The notes beneath the pieces are model-generated. The model had not been told where the DNA came from. It saw only the letters and a list, made by a program, of their open reading frames with translations, and ran no database searches. Below are positions 1-5,933 of a stretch of 7,200 nt of DNA, piece by piece; the first letter of the stretch is position 1; every line of letters begins with the position of its first letter. Origin of the DNA: Nitrospirae bacterium RIFCSPLOW2_12_42_9 (GTDB taxonomy: Bacteria; Nitrospirota; 9FT-COMBO-42-15; HDB-SIOI813); the NCBI GenBank assembly GCA_001805205.1, contig MHER01000039.1, positions 1 to 7,200 of the forward strand. The letters run 5' to 3'. The translations under genes were made by a program, and so were the position numbers.

Positions 1-55
1 GATTTTGCGGCATTAAGGTCTGGAGGCTTAATCTTAAAGATTATAAAAGGATAAT
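1..55. other. Left edge: noncoding or tail of an unseen gene
   Basis: This stretch lies beyond the hpnE stop. Two plus-strand frames stay open from the window edge, one to a TAA at 52-54 and one to a TAA at 57-59, so it could be the 3' end of a convergent gene. Seventeen or eighteen codons are too few to identify or to choose between frames. Two small inverted repeats are visible: AATCTT-A-AAGATT at 30-42, and ATTAAG (12-17) with CTTAAT (27-32). Neither is followed by a convincing T-tract on either strand. Confidence 0.2.
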
Positions 56-1399
56 TTAAAAAGGCTCTTTTTTTATTAACTCTGCTGTCTTGTATCCACT
101 GATAACAGCGCCTTCAATCGTTGCTGGTATGCCTGTATCTGTCCAGTCACCTGCAAGGAACAGGTTTCTTATTGGTGTCTCCCGGGATGGCCTGAATCTC
201 TCTACACCTGGTTGTGGTGAGAATGTGGCAGCCCTCTCTTTTATTACCTTGCTGTAGAGGAGTCTTGCAGAATCTGCTCCTGGAAAAATCCCTTCAATTT
301 CTTTCATTGACATATCGAGAATATCTTTGCTGCTCCATGAAATGTAATTATGGGCACCACTTATTACAAGAGACAAGAGACCTGCCGGGGCTTTATCCCT
401 GTAAATCAAACCCTTATTAAATACCCACTGGACAGGTGAATTGATTAATGCAAAAAAAATGCAGTCAGTTATCGTCCTGTCAAACAACATGTGAATAGAA
501 ATAATTGGTGAAGGCTTTAACTTTTCTGTTACGCCGAAATATTCATAGTGACTTATCATTATATCTTCAGGGATAATCCTTTTAAGAGCAAAATAGGGTA
601 CTGCACTAATATAGAAATCTCCCTTTATTATCTCTCCATCCCTCAATCTTATTCCTGAGACATTATCATTTTTTATTATCAATCCGGAGACCAGGGCTGT
701 TTTCTTTATAATTCCTCCATGCTTATTAATATAGTCTTCTGCACTATCAACATACATCCTGCTCAATGGTAAAGCAGGAAGGACTATACGCGATCCCTTG
801 CGGCTTGAAAAAAATGCCTTTCTGAGAACGTTTTTAAAGAGATATGCAGATGCCGAATCAGGACCTTCATTCATTACTGCATAGGACAAGATACCCCAGA
901 AATTATCCCTTGATTCTTTACCCTGGCCGAGTCTATTCAGCCATTCAGTGATTGAGGAGTCCTCTAATGTCCTGTCAGTTTTATTGAGCAATAAGTCCTT
1001 TGACACTTTAAGCATCCTGAACCTGTCTGGAAGACTCAAGGCACTAAAGCCTAATATTCCTGAAGCTATATGTAATGGTGCAGGAATATCAGGGCAATCT
1101 AAACTGTATACGTCTCCATTCTTATCAAGGAAATCCACACTGAGACTTTCCTGGATATATAAATTGTCAAGGGCGCCAATCGTTTTTAAAAAACGAAATG
1201 TATTTTCGTAACACCCCATGAGGATATGCTGGCCATTGTCTAATTCTATATTTCCATGTTTGTCAATAAATGAATATGCCCTTCCGCCAAGGAATCCACG
1301 CTGTTCAACTATGGTAACCTGATAACCTGATGAGCAGAGTTCTGCTGCTGCAGTAAGCCCTGCAAAACCGCCGCCTATAATGATTACTTTTTTTTTCAC
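56..1399 (-). CDS. hpnE: Hydroxysqualene dehydroxylase HpnE (FAD-dependent amine-oxidase-like)
   Basis: This 447-residue flavoprotein is predicted to carry out the last step of the bacterial squalene route, reductive removal of the hydroxyl from hydroxysqualene to give squalene for hopanoid synthesis. The N-terminus is a dinucleotide-binding Rossmann fold: GGGFAG at residues 9-14, then an acidic residue at the end of the second strand (E32), then LGGRA at 37-41. A DNGQH motif at 54-58 is typical of HpnE. Near the C-terminus, FLAGDWTDTG followed by PATIEGAVISG is the second FAD-contacting segment of the amine-oxidase/phytoene-desaturase superfamily. Length is normal for the family. The start is GTG, placed immediately before the Rossmann strand. 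It is the last gene of the queE-hpnC-hpnD-hpnE run, 54 nt after hpnD. That gap holds a G-rich palindrome which makes the ribosome-binding region unusual. A carotenoid-type desaturase is the alternative reading, but the hpnC and hpnD neighbours favour HpnE. Confidence 0.93.
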   Translation of the reverse strand: MKKKVIIIGGGFAGLTAAAELCSSGYQVTIVEQRGFLGGRAYSFIDKHGNIELDNGQHILMGCYENTFRFLKTIGALDNLYIQESLSVDFLDKNGDVYSLDCPDIPAPLHIASGILGFSALSLPDRFRMLKVSKDLLLNKTDRTLEDSSITEWLNRLGQGKESRDNFWGILSYAVMNEGPDSASAYLFKNVLRKAFFSSRKGSRIVLPALPLSRMYVDSAEDYINKHGGIIKKTALVSGLIIKNDNVSGIRLRDGEIIKGDFYISAVPYFALKRIIPEDIMISHYEYFGVTEKLKPSPIISIHMLFDRTITDCIFFALINSPVQWVFNKGLIYRDKAPAGLLSLVISGAHNYISWSSKDILDMSMKEIEGIFPGADSARLLYSKVIKERAATFSPQPGVERFRPSRETPIRNLFLAGDWTDTGIPATIEGAVISGYKTAELIKKEPF

Positions 1400-1400
1400 A

Positions 1401-1434
1401 CCCTCCCCCTTCCCCCTCCCATCAAGGGAGGGGG
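1401..1434 (-). repeat. G-rich palindromic element over the hpnE ribosome-binding region
   Basis: CCCCCTCCC (1412-1420) and GGGAGGGGG (1426-1434) form a perfect 9-bp stem with a 5-nt loop. In the hpnE mRNA sense (minus strand), 1420 to 1401 reads GGGAGGGGG-AA-GGGGGAGGG. That is four G-runs fitting the G-quadruplex pattern, ending one base before the GTG start. The second G block can also pair with the C arm through CCCTCCC/GGGAGGG, so two hairpins compete. No T-tract follows on the minus strand, so a classic terminator is unlikely. It may be one copy of a dispersed palindromic repeat, or a translational control element for hpnE. Confidence 0.6.
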
Positions 1435-1453
1435 ATTTTAAGCCACGAGTGTT

Positions 1454-2314
1454 TCATGTTCCCAATCTGTTTTTCACCCAGGTTTTTAAGGCGATCAATA
1501 TCTTCTGTAGCTTTGACAGTTTTGGAGGGTGAGCGAATACATCATAGTTGGCAGATTCTATCTCCTGAAGAAGGCGGCTGTATATTGCACGCATTATTTC
1601 CGCTGCAACCATAGCCCTCTGATCTTCCTTCGGGAGTGTTTCAACTGCCCTCTTATAATAACTCCTTGCACGTTCAGCCTCAAACCGCATAAGCTCCACA
1701 AATGCCTGGTTATAGGTGGATGACAGAAGGTCTTCCTCTGTGTAACCGAATTTCTTAAGGTCTTCAAGCGGCAGGTATATACGTCCGTTTAGTGTATCGG
1801 CCTTAATGTCCCTCATGATATTTGTTAGTTGCAAGGCAATCCCGAGGTCAACGGCATATCCAAGGGTAGTTGCATTGTGGTAACCAAATACCTCTGCACA
1901 TATCAGCCCCACTATTGAGGCAACCCTGTAGCAATATTTATGCAGTTCATCGAATGTTCCATATCTGTCCTTTGTCAGGTCCATTTCCACACCCTTTATC
2001 AACTCAAGGAAATATTTCTGTGGGATTGAGTATTTATCTATGTATGATTTCAGGTCAATGGTAAGGGGGTGTGAAGGTTTTCCCTTATACATGTTGATTA
2101 TCTCTGTAGTCCACTTAAGGAGTGCCTCTGAGGCTTCGAGCCTGTTCGCAGACTTGTCCACAACATCATCAAGACACCGGCATAGGGCATAGATTGCATA
2201 AAGGGCCTTTCGTTTATCAGCAGGGAGTGAGAAAAATGAATAGTAGAAATTGCTGTTACTTTTTTTAGTAATCCTACGGCTTTGCTCAGAAAGATTTGTT
2301 TCGTGTTGCACCAT
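1454..2314 (-). CDS. hpnD: Presqualene diphosphate synthase HpnD
   Basis: This 286-residue squalene/phytoene-synthase-family enzyme is predicted to condense two farnesyl diphosphates head to head into presqualene diphosphate, the first step of the HpnCDE route. Both Asp-rich Mg2+-diphosphate motifs are intact: DDVVD at residues 49-53, and N165-x3-D169-x3-D173 inside QLTNIMRDIKAD. YCYRVASIVG at 127-136 and GRIYLP after the second motif are also typical. I chose the ATG at 2314-2312, whose A is shared with the hpnC stop (TGATG), which suggests translational coupling. A TTG one codon upstream is possible but less likely. No strong Shine-Dalgarno is visible, in keeping with coupling. A phytoene synthase is the alternative, but pairing with HpnC and HpnE argues for the squalene role. 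The residual uncertainty is which of the two paralogues does which step. The RDIKAD form and operon order match HpnD. Confidence 0.92.
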   Translation of the reverse strand: MVQHETNLSEQSRRITKKSNSNFYYSFFSLPADKRKALYAIYALCRCLDDVVDKSANRLEASEALLKWTTEIINMYKGKPSHPLTIDLKSYIDKYSIPQKYFLELIKGVEMDLTKDRYGTFDELHKYCYRVASIVGLICAEVFGYHNATTLGYAVDLGIALQLTNIMRDIKADTLNGRIYLPLEDLKKFGYTEEDLLSSTYNQAFVELMRFEAERARSYYKRAVETLPKEDQRAMVAAEIMRAIYSRLLQEIESANYDVFAHPPKLSKLQKILIALKTWVKNRLGT

Positions 2315-3183
2315 CAATGTCTCATAACCAGGGCTTGTGACAGGATCTTTGCTTTATCAAAAATATTTATGACAGGTCTGTTATTAAAGACATCATATCC
2401 ATTATATTCTATTTTATCCAGGATCTTCATGCCGCCTGACCAGACAGCCTTTAGCTCAAGAGAGAGTCTCTTGCCAACACGGTTGCATAGCGGGAGGCCT
2501 TCGTTGAAGAGCCCTCTTGTTAATTCTATTTCATATATTAATAGATTTATGAAGGCGCTGTTTAAGAGGTGAGATCGCAGATCCTTTTCATTATATCCAA
2601 ACTGTTCCATATCCTCTGCAGGCAGATAAATACGGTCTTTTTCAAGGTCAATGGAAATATCCTGCCAGAAGTTTGTAAGTTGTAAGGCTGTGCATATAAA
2701 GTCAGATAACCTGTGGAGTTCATGGTCTTTATAGCCAAAGAGATAGAGTACGATCCTCCCAACTGGATTTGCTGAATAACTGCAGTATGAGAGCAGATCT
2801 TTCCGGCTCTTATATCGCTTGTTTATCAGATCAAGTTTGAATGCAGTGATCAGGTCACCGAGTAACTCAACAGGGATTTCAAATTTCCTTATAGTCTCTT
2901 TAATGGCAATAAATACAGGGTTCTCCGGATTTTCATAAACGCAGCTCCTGAGCTTCTTTTCCCAGTCTCCGAGTAGTTGAAGTCTTTCTTCTTCCCTGTA
3001 CCTTTTTTCATCTGCAAAATCATCTGCAATCCGTGCAAATGCGTATATTGCGTGCACATATTTCCTTTTATCCCGTGGTACGATCCATGACCCGACAGGG
3101 AAGTTTTCATAATGCTCCAATGCGATTTTACTGCAATAATTGAAGGCTGACTCTATGGAGGGCCCTGTTTTTTCTTTTTTCAT
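2314..3183 (-). CDS. hpnC: Hydroxysqualene synthase HpnC
   Basis: This 289-residue squalene/phytoene-synthase-family protein is predicted to convert presqualene diphosphate to hydroxysqualene. The N-terminal motif FPVGSWIVPRDKR (28-40) is typical of HpnC. The first Asp-rich motif is DDFAD at 54-58, and the second is N171-x3-D175-x3-D179 in QLTNFWQDISID, the form usually seen in HpnC rather than HpnD. SYSANPVGR at 135-143 lines the active site in the family. The ATG start is 4 nt after the queE stop. Its Shine-Dalgarno (AGGGGAG, 9 nt upstream) lies within the last codons of queE, so the two genes are very probably co-transcribed. The stop overlaps the hpnD start by one base. The two synthases are clearly diverged paralogues, not a recent duplication. 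Confidence 0.92.
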   Translation of the reverse strand: MKKEKTGPSIESAFNYCSKIALEHYENFPVGSWIVPRDKRKYVHAIYAFARIADDFADEKRYREEERLQLLGDWEKKLRSCVYENPENPVFIAIKETIRKFEIPVELLGDLITAFKLDLINKRYKSRKDLLSYCSYSANPVGRIVLYLFGYKDHELHRLSDFICTALQLTNFWQDISIDLEKDRIYLPAEDMEQFGYNEKDLRSHLLNSAFINLLIYEIELTRGLFNEGLPLCNRVGKRLSLELKAVWSGGMKILDKIEYNGYDVFNNRPVINIFDKAKILSQALVMRH

Positions 3184-3187
3184 AAAA

Positions 3188-3823
3188 TTATACTCCCCTG
3201 GTATCAGGACCCCAGATATATTTGTGTATCTGTAGTTGCAGCCTTACATCAAGATTGTCATTAATAATCCACCCGGCCAGGGCCTTTGGATCAAGTCGCC
3301 CAAATACAGGCATCACGAGGACATGACAGAGGTTAACGAGGTTATAAGATTCAATTACAGATTTAGCCCATATGTAGTCATTATAATCTGATACTACAAA
3401 TTTTACTTCATCGTGAGGTTTAAGAGATTTTATGTTGTCCCACATCATATTTTCTGCCATGCCGCTTCCAGGGCATTTAATATCCAATATCCTTATAGTA
3501 TCAGGATGAACAATAGAGATATCCAGACTGCCATTGGTCTCTAAAAGTACTGTGTATCCAAGCGTAATCAATCGGTCAATAAGCAGAAGGGTTTCATCCT
3601 GAGTCAAAGGTTCTCCTCCTGTTATGACTATATCTTTACAGGAGTATTTGTCTGTAATCTTCAGGATATCTTCAATAGAATATTCATTACCTTCGGAATA
3701 CGCATATGTGGTATCACACCAGGAGCACCTTAGGTTACATCCGGTTGTCCTGATAAAAACTGCAGGTAATCCCTGGTATGTTGTTTCACCCTGTATACTT
3801 TTGAATATCTCGTTAATTTTCAT
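3188..3823 (-). CDS. queE: 7-carboxy-7-deazaguanine synthase QueE (radical SAM)
   Basis: This 211-residue radical SAM enzyme is predicted to contract 6-carboxytetrahydropterin to 7-carboxy-7-deazaguanine, the committed step towards queuosine in tRNA and other 7-deazapurines. The opening FKSIQGET at residues 7-14 is a QueE signature. The [4Fe-4S] ligands C29, C33 and C36 form a canonical CX3CX2C, and the SAM-binding TGGEP lies at 68-72. The C-terminus W204-x-P-x-x-RGV is the usual QueE tail. Length is typical. It is the first gene of the operon with hpnC, 4 nt upstream of it. No queC, queD or queF is in the window, so those genes must lie elsewhere. The ATG at 3823 has no Shine-Dalgarno, and a TAAAAT -10-like hexamer sits only 8 nt upstream, so the transcript may be leaderless or nearly so. 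Its grouping with hopanoid genes has no obvious biochemical reason. Confidence 0.93.
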   Translation of the reverse strand: MKINEIFKSIQGETTYQGLPAVFIRTTGCNLRCSWCDTTYAYSEGNEYSIEDILKITDKYSCKDIVITGGEPLTQDETLLLIDRLITLGYTVLLETNGSLDISIVHPDTIRILDIKCPGSGMAENMMWDNIKSLKPHDEVKFVVSDYNDYIWAKSVIESYNLVNLCHVLVMPVFGRLDPKALAGWIINDNLDVRLQLQIHKYIWGPDTRGV

Positions 3824-3831
3824 AATACGCT

Positions 3832-3859
3832 ATTTTAGCATAAAATGTTGCTAAAACAA
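3832..3859 (-). promoter_or_regulatory. Candidate queE-hpnCDE promoter overlapped by a palindrome
   Basis: On the minus strand, TAAAAT (3832-3837, 5 of 6 to the sigma70 -10) lies 16 nt from a weak TTGTTT (3854-3859). The -10 ends 8 nt before the queE ATG, predicting a 5' leader of only a few bases. The arms TTTTAGCA (3833-3840) and TGCTAAAA (3849-3856) form a perfect 8-bp inverted repeat with an 8-nt spacer, which covers the promoter and looks operator-like. It is a prediction from sequence only. Confidence 0.4.
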
Positions 3860-3958
3860 CACGGTTATCATTTTAATTGTTGTAATTTTTCAACACAAAG
3901 ATGCAGCATGGATTTTATAATTACTTGATAATATTGATAATTAACTCAGGAACAGATG

Positions 3959-3967
3959 TGGTATAAG
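3959..3967 (+). promoter_or_regulatory. Candidate lpxC extended -10 promoter
   Basis: TGGTATAAG (3959-3967) resembles an extended -10 (TGn plus a 5 of 6 match), 25 nt before the lpxC ATG. No good -35 lies at the matching distance, although TTGATA occurs further up at 3925-3930 and 3934-3939. A competing -10-like TATTAT is at 3974-3979. lpxC has no recognisable Shine-Dalgarno before its ATG, so short-leader translation is possible. Confidence 0.3.
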
Positions 3968-3992
3968 TCTTGCTATTATAAATTTCGATAAT

Positions 3993-4862
3993 ATGAGATT
4001 TCAAAGGACTATAAAAGAGACCGTTGTATGCACTGGAATTGGACTGCACACAGGGAGATGTGTTTCCCTCCGGTTGTCTCCTGCACCGTCTGACACAGGG
4101 ATTATTTTTATCAGGGGTGATAAGGATTCAGAGATAAAGGCAACTGTTGAAAATATAGTTGCAACAGATTACTCATCAACATTGGGGTTTAATGGTTCAA
4201 GTATCCGGACTGTTGAGCATCTGATGGCTGCAATTGCCGGTCTTAATATTGACAACCTTTATGTTGAGGTTGACTCACAGGAAGTTCCAATAATGGATGG
4301 AAGTGCTTATCCATTTGTGGATCTGATAATGAAAAGCGGGATAGTCCAGCAGGACAGGATAAAACAATATATTAAAATCATTAAGACCATCGAGATAATT
4401 GAGATGGACAGGTATATCAGGATAGAGCCTTCACCATTTACAGCTATTACATATGTTATGGATTTTGATCACCCTCTGCTGAATAAACAGAAATTTATTT
4501 ATCATTATTCAATAGAAAACTTTGTGGAGGATATAGCGCCTGCACGTACCTTTGGATTTCTTAAGGATGTGACAAACCTCAAGGAGAAGGGTTTAGGCAG
4601 AGGTGGTTCTCTTGAAAATGTGATTATCCTTGATGATAATGATATATTGAATAAAGAAGGATTAAGATATAGTGATGAATTTGTAAGGCATAAGGTACTG
4701 GATTTAATTGGAGATATGGCACTTCTTCCCATGTCATTTATAGGACATGTCAAAGCCTGCCGGTCTGGTCACAGACTGAATACGAAACTTGCCGGGTCTA
4801 TCCTGGAAAACAGGGATAAATGGGTCGAGGCAGGTCAGATAGAGGAAGACATCGCAGTTTAA
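3993..4862 (+). CDS. lpxC: UDP-3-O-acyl-N-acetylglucosamine deacetylase LpxC
   Basis: This 289-residue zinc metalloamidase is predicted to catalyse the committed cytoplasmic step of lipid A synthesis, deacetylation of UDP-3-O-acyl-GlcNAc. It opens with RTIKETVVCTGIGLHTG, the usual LpxC N-terminus. The first domain holds TVEHLMAA, with E75 (catalytic base) and zinc ligand H76. VPIMDGSAYPF follows at 98-108. The second domain holds DEFVRHKVLDLIGD with zinc ligands H233 and D237, then SGHRLN with H260. All catalytic residues known for the family are present and the length is slightly short of the common 300 or so. It is alone on its strand, divergent from queE and convergent with the small basic gene on its right. 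No classical Shine-Dalgarno precedes the ATG. Being normally essential, it marks this stretch as core chromosome and the organism as a lipopolysaccharide producer. Confidence 0.97.
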   Translation: MRFQRTIKETVVCTGIGLHTGRCVSLRLSPAPSDTGIIFIRGDKDSEIKATVENIVATDYSSTLGFNGSSIRTVEHLMAAIAGLNIDNLYVEVDSQEVPIMDGSAYPFVDLIMKSGIVQQDRIKQYIKIIKTIEIIEMDRYIRIEPSPFTAITYVMDFDHPLLNKQKFIYHYSIENFVEDIAPARTFGFLKDVTNLKEKGLGRGGSLENVIILDDNDILNKEGLRYSDEFVRHKVLDLIGDMALLPMSFIGHVKACRSGHRLNTKLAGSILENRDKWVEAGQIEEDIAV

Positions 4863-4924
4863 TATTACCCTTCATATTGAGAACACATCTGTAGTAGAAT
4901 AAAAAAAAAGAGTAATTGAAAATT

Positions 4925-4959
4925 ATGGGGGTCTCTCCTGCATAAAAAGAGACCCCCAT
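4925..4959 (-). terminator. Rho-independent terminator of the minus-strand unit
   Basis: A perfect 12-bp stem (ATGGGGGTCTCT at 4925-4936, its complement at 4948-4959) encloses an 11-nt loop. In the minus-strand direction it is followed by AATTTTC and then, 18 bases past the stem, by a run of nine T. It lies 20 nt after the stop of the 37-residue basic gene. On the plus strand there is no immediate T-tract, so termination of lpxC here is less certain, though the stem could still serve convergent transcription. Confidence 0.8.
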
Positions 4960-4979
4960 TAGATAAGAAAAGACTTAAT

Positions 4980-5093
4980 TTATTTTTTCTTTGTAGTTTT
5001 CTTTGCAATACTTTTTTTTGCCGGCTTCTTTGCAGCAGCCTTTTTCTTAGCAGTAGACTTTTTTGCTGGGGCCTTCTTTTTAGTTGTGCCCAA
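4980..5093 (-). CDS. Small Lys/Ala-rich basic protein, histone-H1-tail-like
   Basis: A 37-residue protein starting at TTG (5093) and ending at TAA, built almost only from Lys, Ala, Thr, Ser and Pro: GTTKKKAPAKKSTAKKKAAAKKP and onwards, with 18 lysines and no acidic or aromatic residue. Such tracts occur in bacterial histone-H1-like proteins and in tails of HU-like proteins, which bind DNA or RNA by charge. A nucleoid role is inference. The case for translation is strong. AAGGAGGTGAT at 5099-5109 matches the 16S anti-Shine-Dalgarno over 11 nt. An in-frame TAG two codons upstream leaves TTG as the only plausible start, and a terminator follows the stop. It lies 89 nt after the HARE-domain gene on the same strand and is probably co-transcribed with it. 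Codon-level slippage of a longer protein is unlikely, because the ribosome-binding site fits this frame. Confidence 0.75.
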   Translation of the reverse strand: MGTTKKKAPAKKSTAKKKAAAKKPAKKSIAKKTTKKK

Positions 5094-5098
5094 TGTCT

Positions 5099-5109
5099 AT
5101 CACCTCCTT
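5099..5109 (-). promoter_or_regulatory. Extended Shine-Dalgarno of the basic protein
   Basis: AAGGAGGTGAT on the minus strand is an 11-nt complement of the usual 16S rRNA 3' end. The GGAGG core is 9 nt from the TTG start. It is the strongest ribosome-binding site in the window and decides the start and reality of this very short gene. Confidence 0.8.
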
Positions 5110-5111
5110 TC

Positions 5112-5177
5112 TTCGCTTTGCTCAGTGTGTTTTCGCTTCGCTCAATGCAAGCAATGCCCCTTTGGGGGTCCCAATGC
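5112..5177. repeat. Short tandem and inverted repeats between the two minus-strand genes
   Basis: TTCGCTTTGCTCA (5112-5124) recurs as TTCGCTTCGCTCA (5132-5144), exactly 20 bp on with one mismatch. CAATGC occurs three times (5143-5148, 5152-5157, 5172-5177). CCCC-TTT-GGGG (5157-5167) forms a small hairpin. The stretch lies in the 89-nt gap between the HARE gene and the basic protein gene and has no T-tract, so it is not an obvious terminator. It could be a processing site or small dispersed repeat. Confidence 0.5.
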
Positions 5178-5182
5178 CCTCC

Positions 5183-5671
5183 CTACCTTTGTGCCTCTGG
5201 ATCTGTGAGGCAGTAAGTGTTTGGAGCAATCCTCTGAAATCTTTTATCCCTGTTCAATGAAATTGATACAGAAGTTATCGGTGTTTTACTTCTAATTTTT
5301 ACACCGCCCTCAATGAGGCGCTGGTAGATCTCTTTTGCATGGAGTGCCTTTCCCTCTTCTTTCAGGATGATATAAGTTGCCTGTGGTATGCTTAAACTGG
5401 AAAACTTGAATGTGCTGAACAGCAGGTCTTTAGACTCCTCAGATCCTTTAATTAAACCCTTCTCTGCATCTTCTGATTGAGCCTGCTGTGAAATTGCCTT
5501 TGCCTTGTTTCTTTCTACCTTGTAGAGGGTGTCTGCTAATTCCAGATATTTCTTGGTAGTCTTGATCTCATCTTCAAGACGGTCACGTTTTTTCTGAAGT
5601 TCTGATAGCTTATTTTTATATATGGTTATTCGCTGTTCAAGACCACTTAAGATATCTTCCAATTCTTCCAT
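5183..5671 (-). CDS. Coiled-coil protein with C-terminal HARE-type winged helix
   Basis: A 162-residue protein of unknown role. Residues 1-57 are rich in heptad-spaced Leu/Ile with many Lys and Glu (ILSGLEQRITIYKNKLSEL and onwards), a clear coiled coil. A polar Gln/Ser/Glu linker runs to about 85. Residues 93-156 (SIPQATYIILKEEGKALHAKEIYQRL, then GGVKIRSKTPITSVSISLNRD and FQRIAPNTYCLTD) fit the HARE-HTH family. That family is found in the RNA polymerase delta subunit, in some restriction enzymes, and in eukaryotic HB1/ASXL proteins. I chose ATG 5671, with AAGGTG 8 nt upstream. A frame extension to TTG 5731 begins inside the -35 box of a good promoter and is not credible. Likely dimeric and DNA-binding or polymerase-associated, by inference. 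It is cytoplasmic, with no signal or membrane segment. The downstream partner is the small basic protein. Confidence 0.8.
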   Translation of the reverse strand: MEELEDILSGLEQRITIYKNKLSELQKKRDRLEDEIKTTKKYLELADTLYKVERNKAKAISQQAQSEDAEKGLIKGSEESKDLLFSTFKFSSLSIPQATYIILKEEGKALHAKEIYQRLIEGGVKIRSKTPITSVSISLNRDKRFQRIAPNTYCLTDPEAQR

Positions 5672-5701
5672 TAAGGCACCTTCTTGATACATACAATTTT
5701 T

Positions 5702-5731
5702 AATATACATGTAATAAAGAATTTTTGTCAA
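5702..5731 (-). promoter_or_regulatory. Sigma70-type promoter of the HARE gene
   Basis: On the minus strand, a perfect TTGACA (5726-5731) and TATATT (5702-5707, 5 of 6) are separated by 18 nt. The -10 ends 30 nt before the ATG at 5671, leaving a leader of about 24 nt that contains the AAGGTG ribosome-binding site. Upstream is AT-rich DNA with ATAATATTTT repeated twice (5740-5759), which could act as an UP element. Confidence 0.7.
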
Positions 5732-5933
5732 GCATTTTTATAATATTTTATAATATTTTCTATCGGATGAAAGTATGTATGTATAAAGTATTCATTCATA
5801 CAAAGAAATATTTTTGTGTTTGGATTCAGCGATTGGCATTATGATCTTGTTGAAATGCTTAATATATAGATGAAAGATTTATTAGATAAGTAGGTGTATG
5901 AAGTATATGAGTTAAGAGAAATAAACTGAATAC
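5732..5933. other. AT-rich intergenic stretch, no gene seen
   Basis: No convincing reading frame or ribosome-binding site is present. An imperfect inverted repeat, GTATGTATG (5773-5781) against CATTCATAC (5793-5801), lies about 40 bp upstream of the HARE promoter and could be an operator or simple low-complexity sequence. No clear terminator follows the winged-helix gene, so readthrough into the HARE gene is possible. Confidence 0.4.

Noticed and set aside
214..420. Plus-strand open frame of 68 codons
   Set aside because: It lies wholly antisense to hpnE, has no ribosome-binding site, and its composition is Leu/Cys-rich as expected of a shadow frame.
2282..2572. Plus-strand open frame of 96 codons over the hpnC-hpnD junction
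   Set aside because: It is antisense to two well-supported genes and shows no domain-like pattern.
2314..3183. hpnC and hpnD as phytoene synthases of a carotenoid cluster
   Set aside because: Two paralogues next to an HpnE-type oxidoreductase with DNGQH match the squalene route better; no carotenoid cyclase or other carotenoid gene is present.
4505..4753. Minus-strand open frame of 82 codons
   Set aside because: It is antisense to lpxC, including its zinc-ligand motifs, and has no start signals.
4861..4979. Terminator hairpin as the main lpxC terminator
   Set aside because: The stem is not followed by a T-tract on the plus strand; the T-rich side is on the minus strand, so it was assigned to the minus-strand unit, though dual use cannot be excluded.
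5112..5177. CRISPR array
   Set aside because: Only two copies of a 13-bp motif with 7-bp gaps; there are no spacers of CRISPR size and no cas genes.
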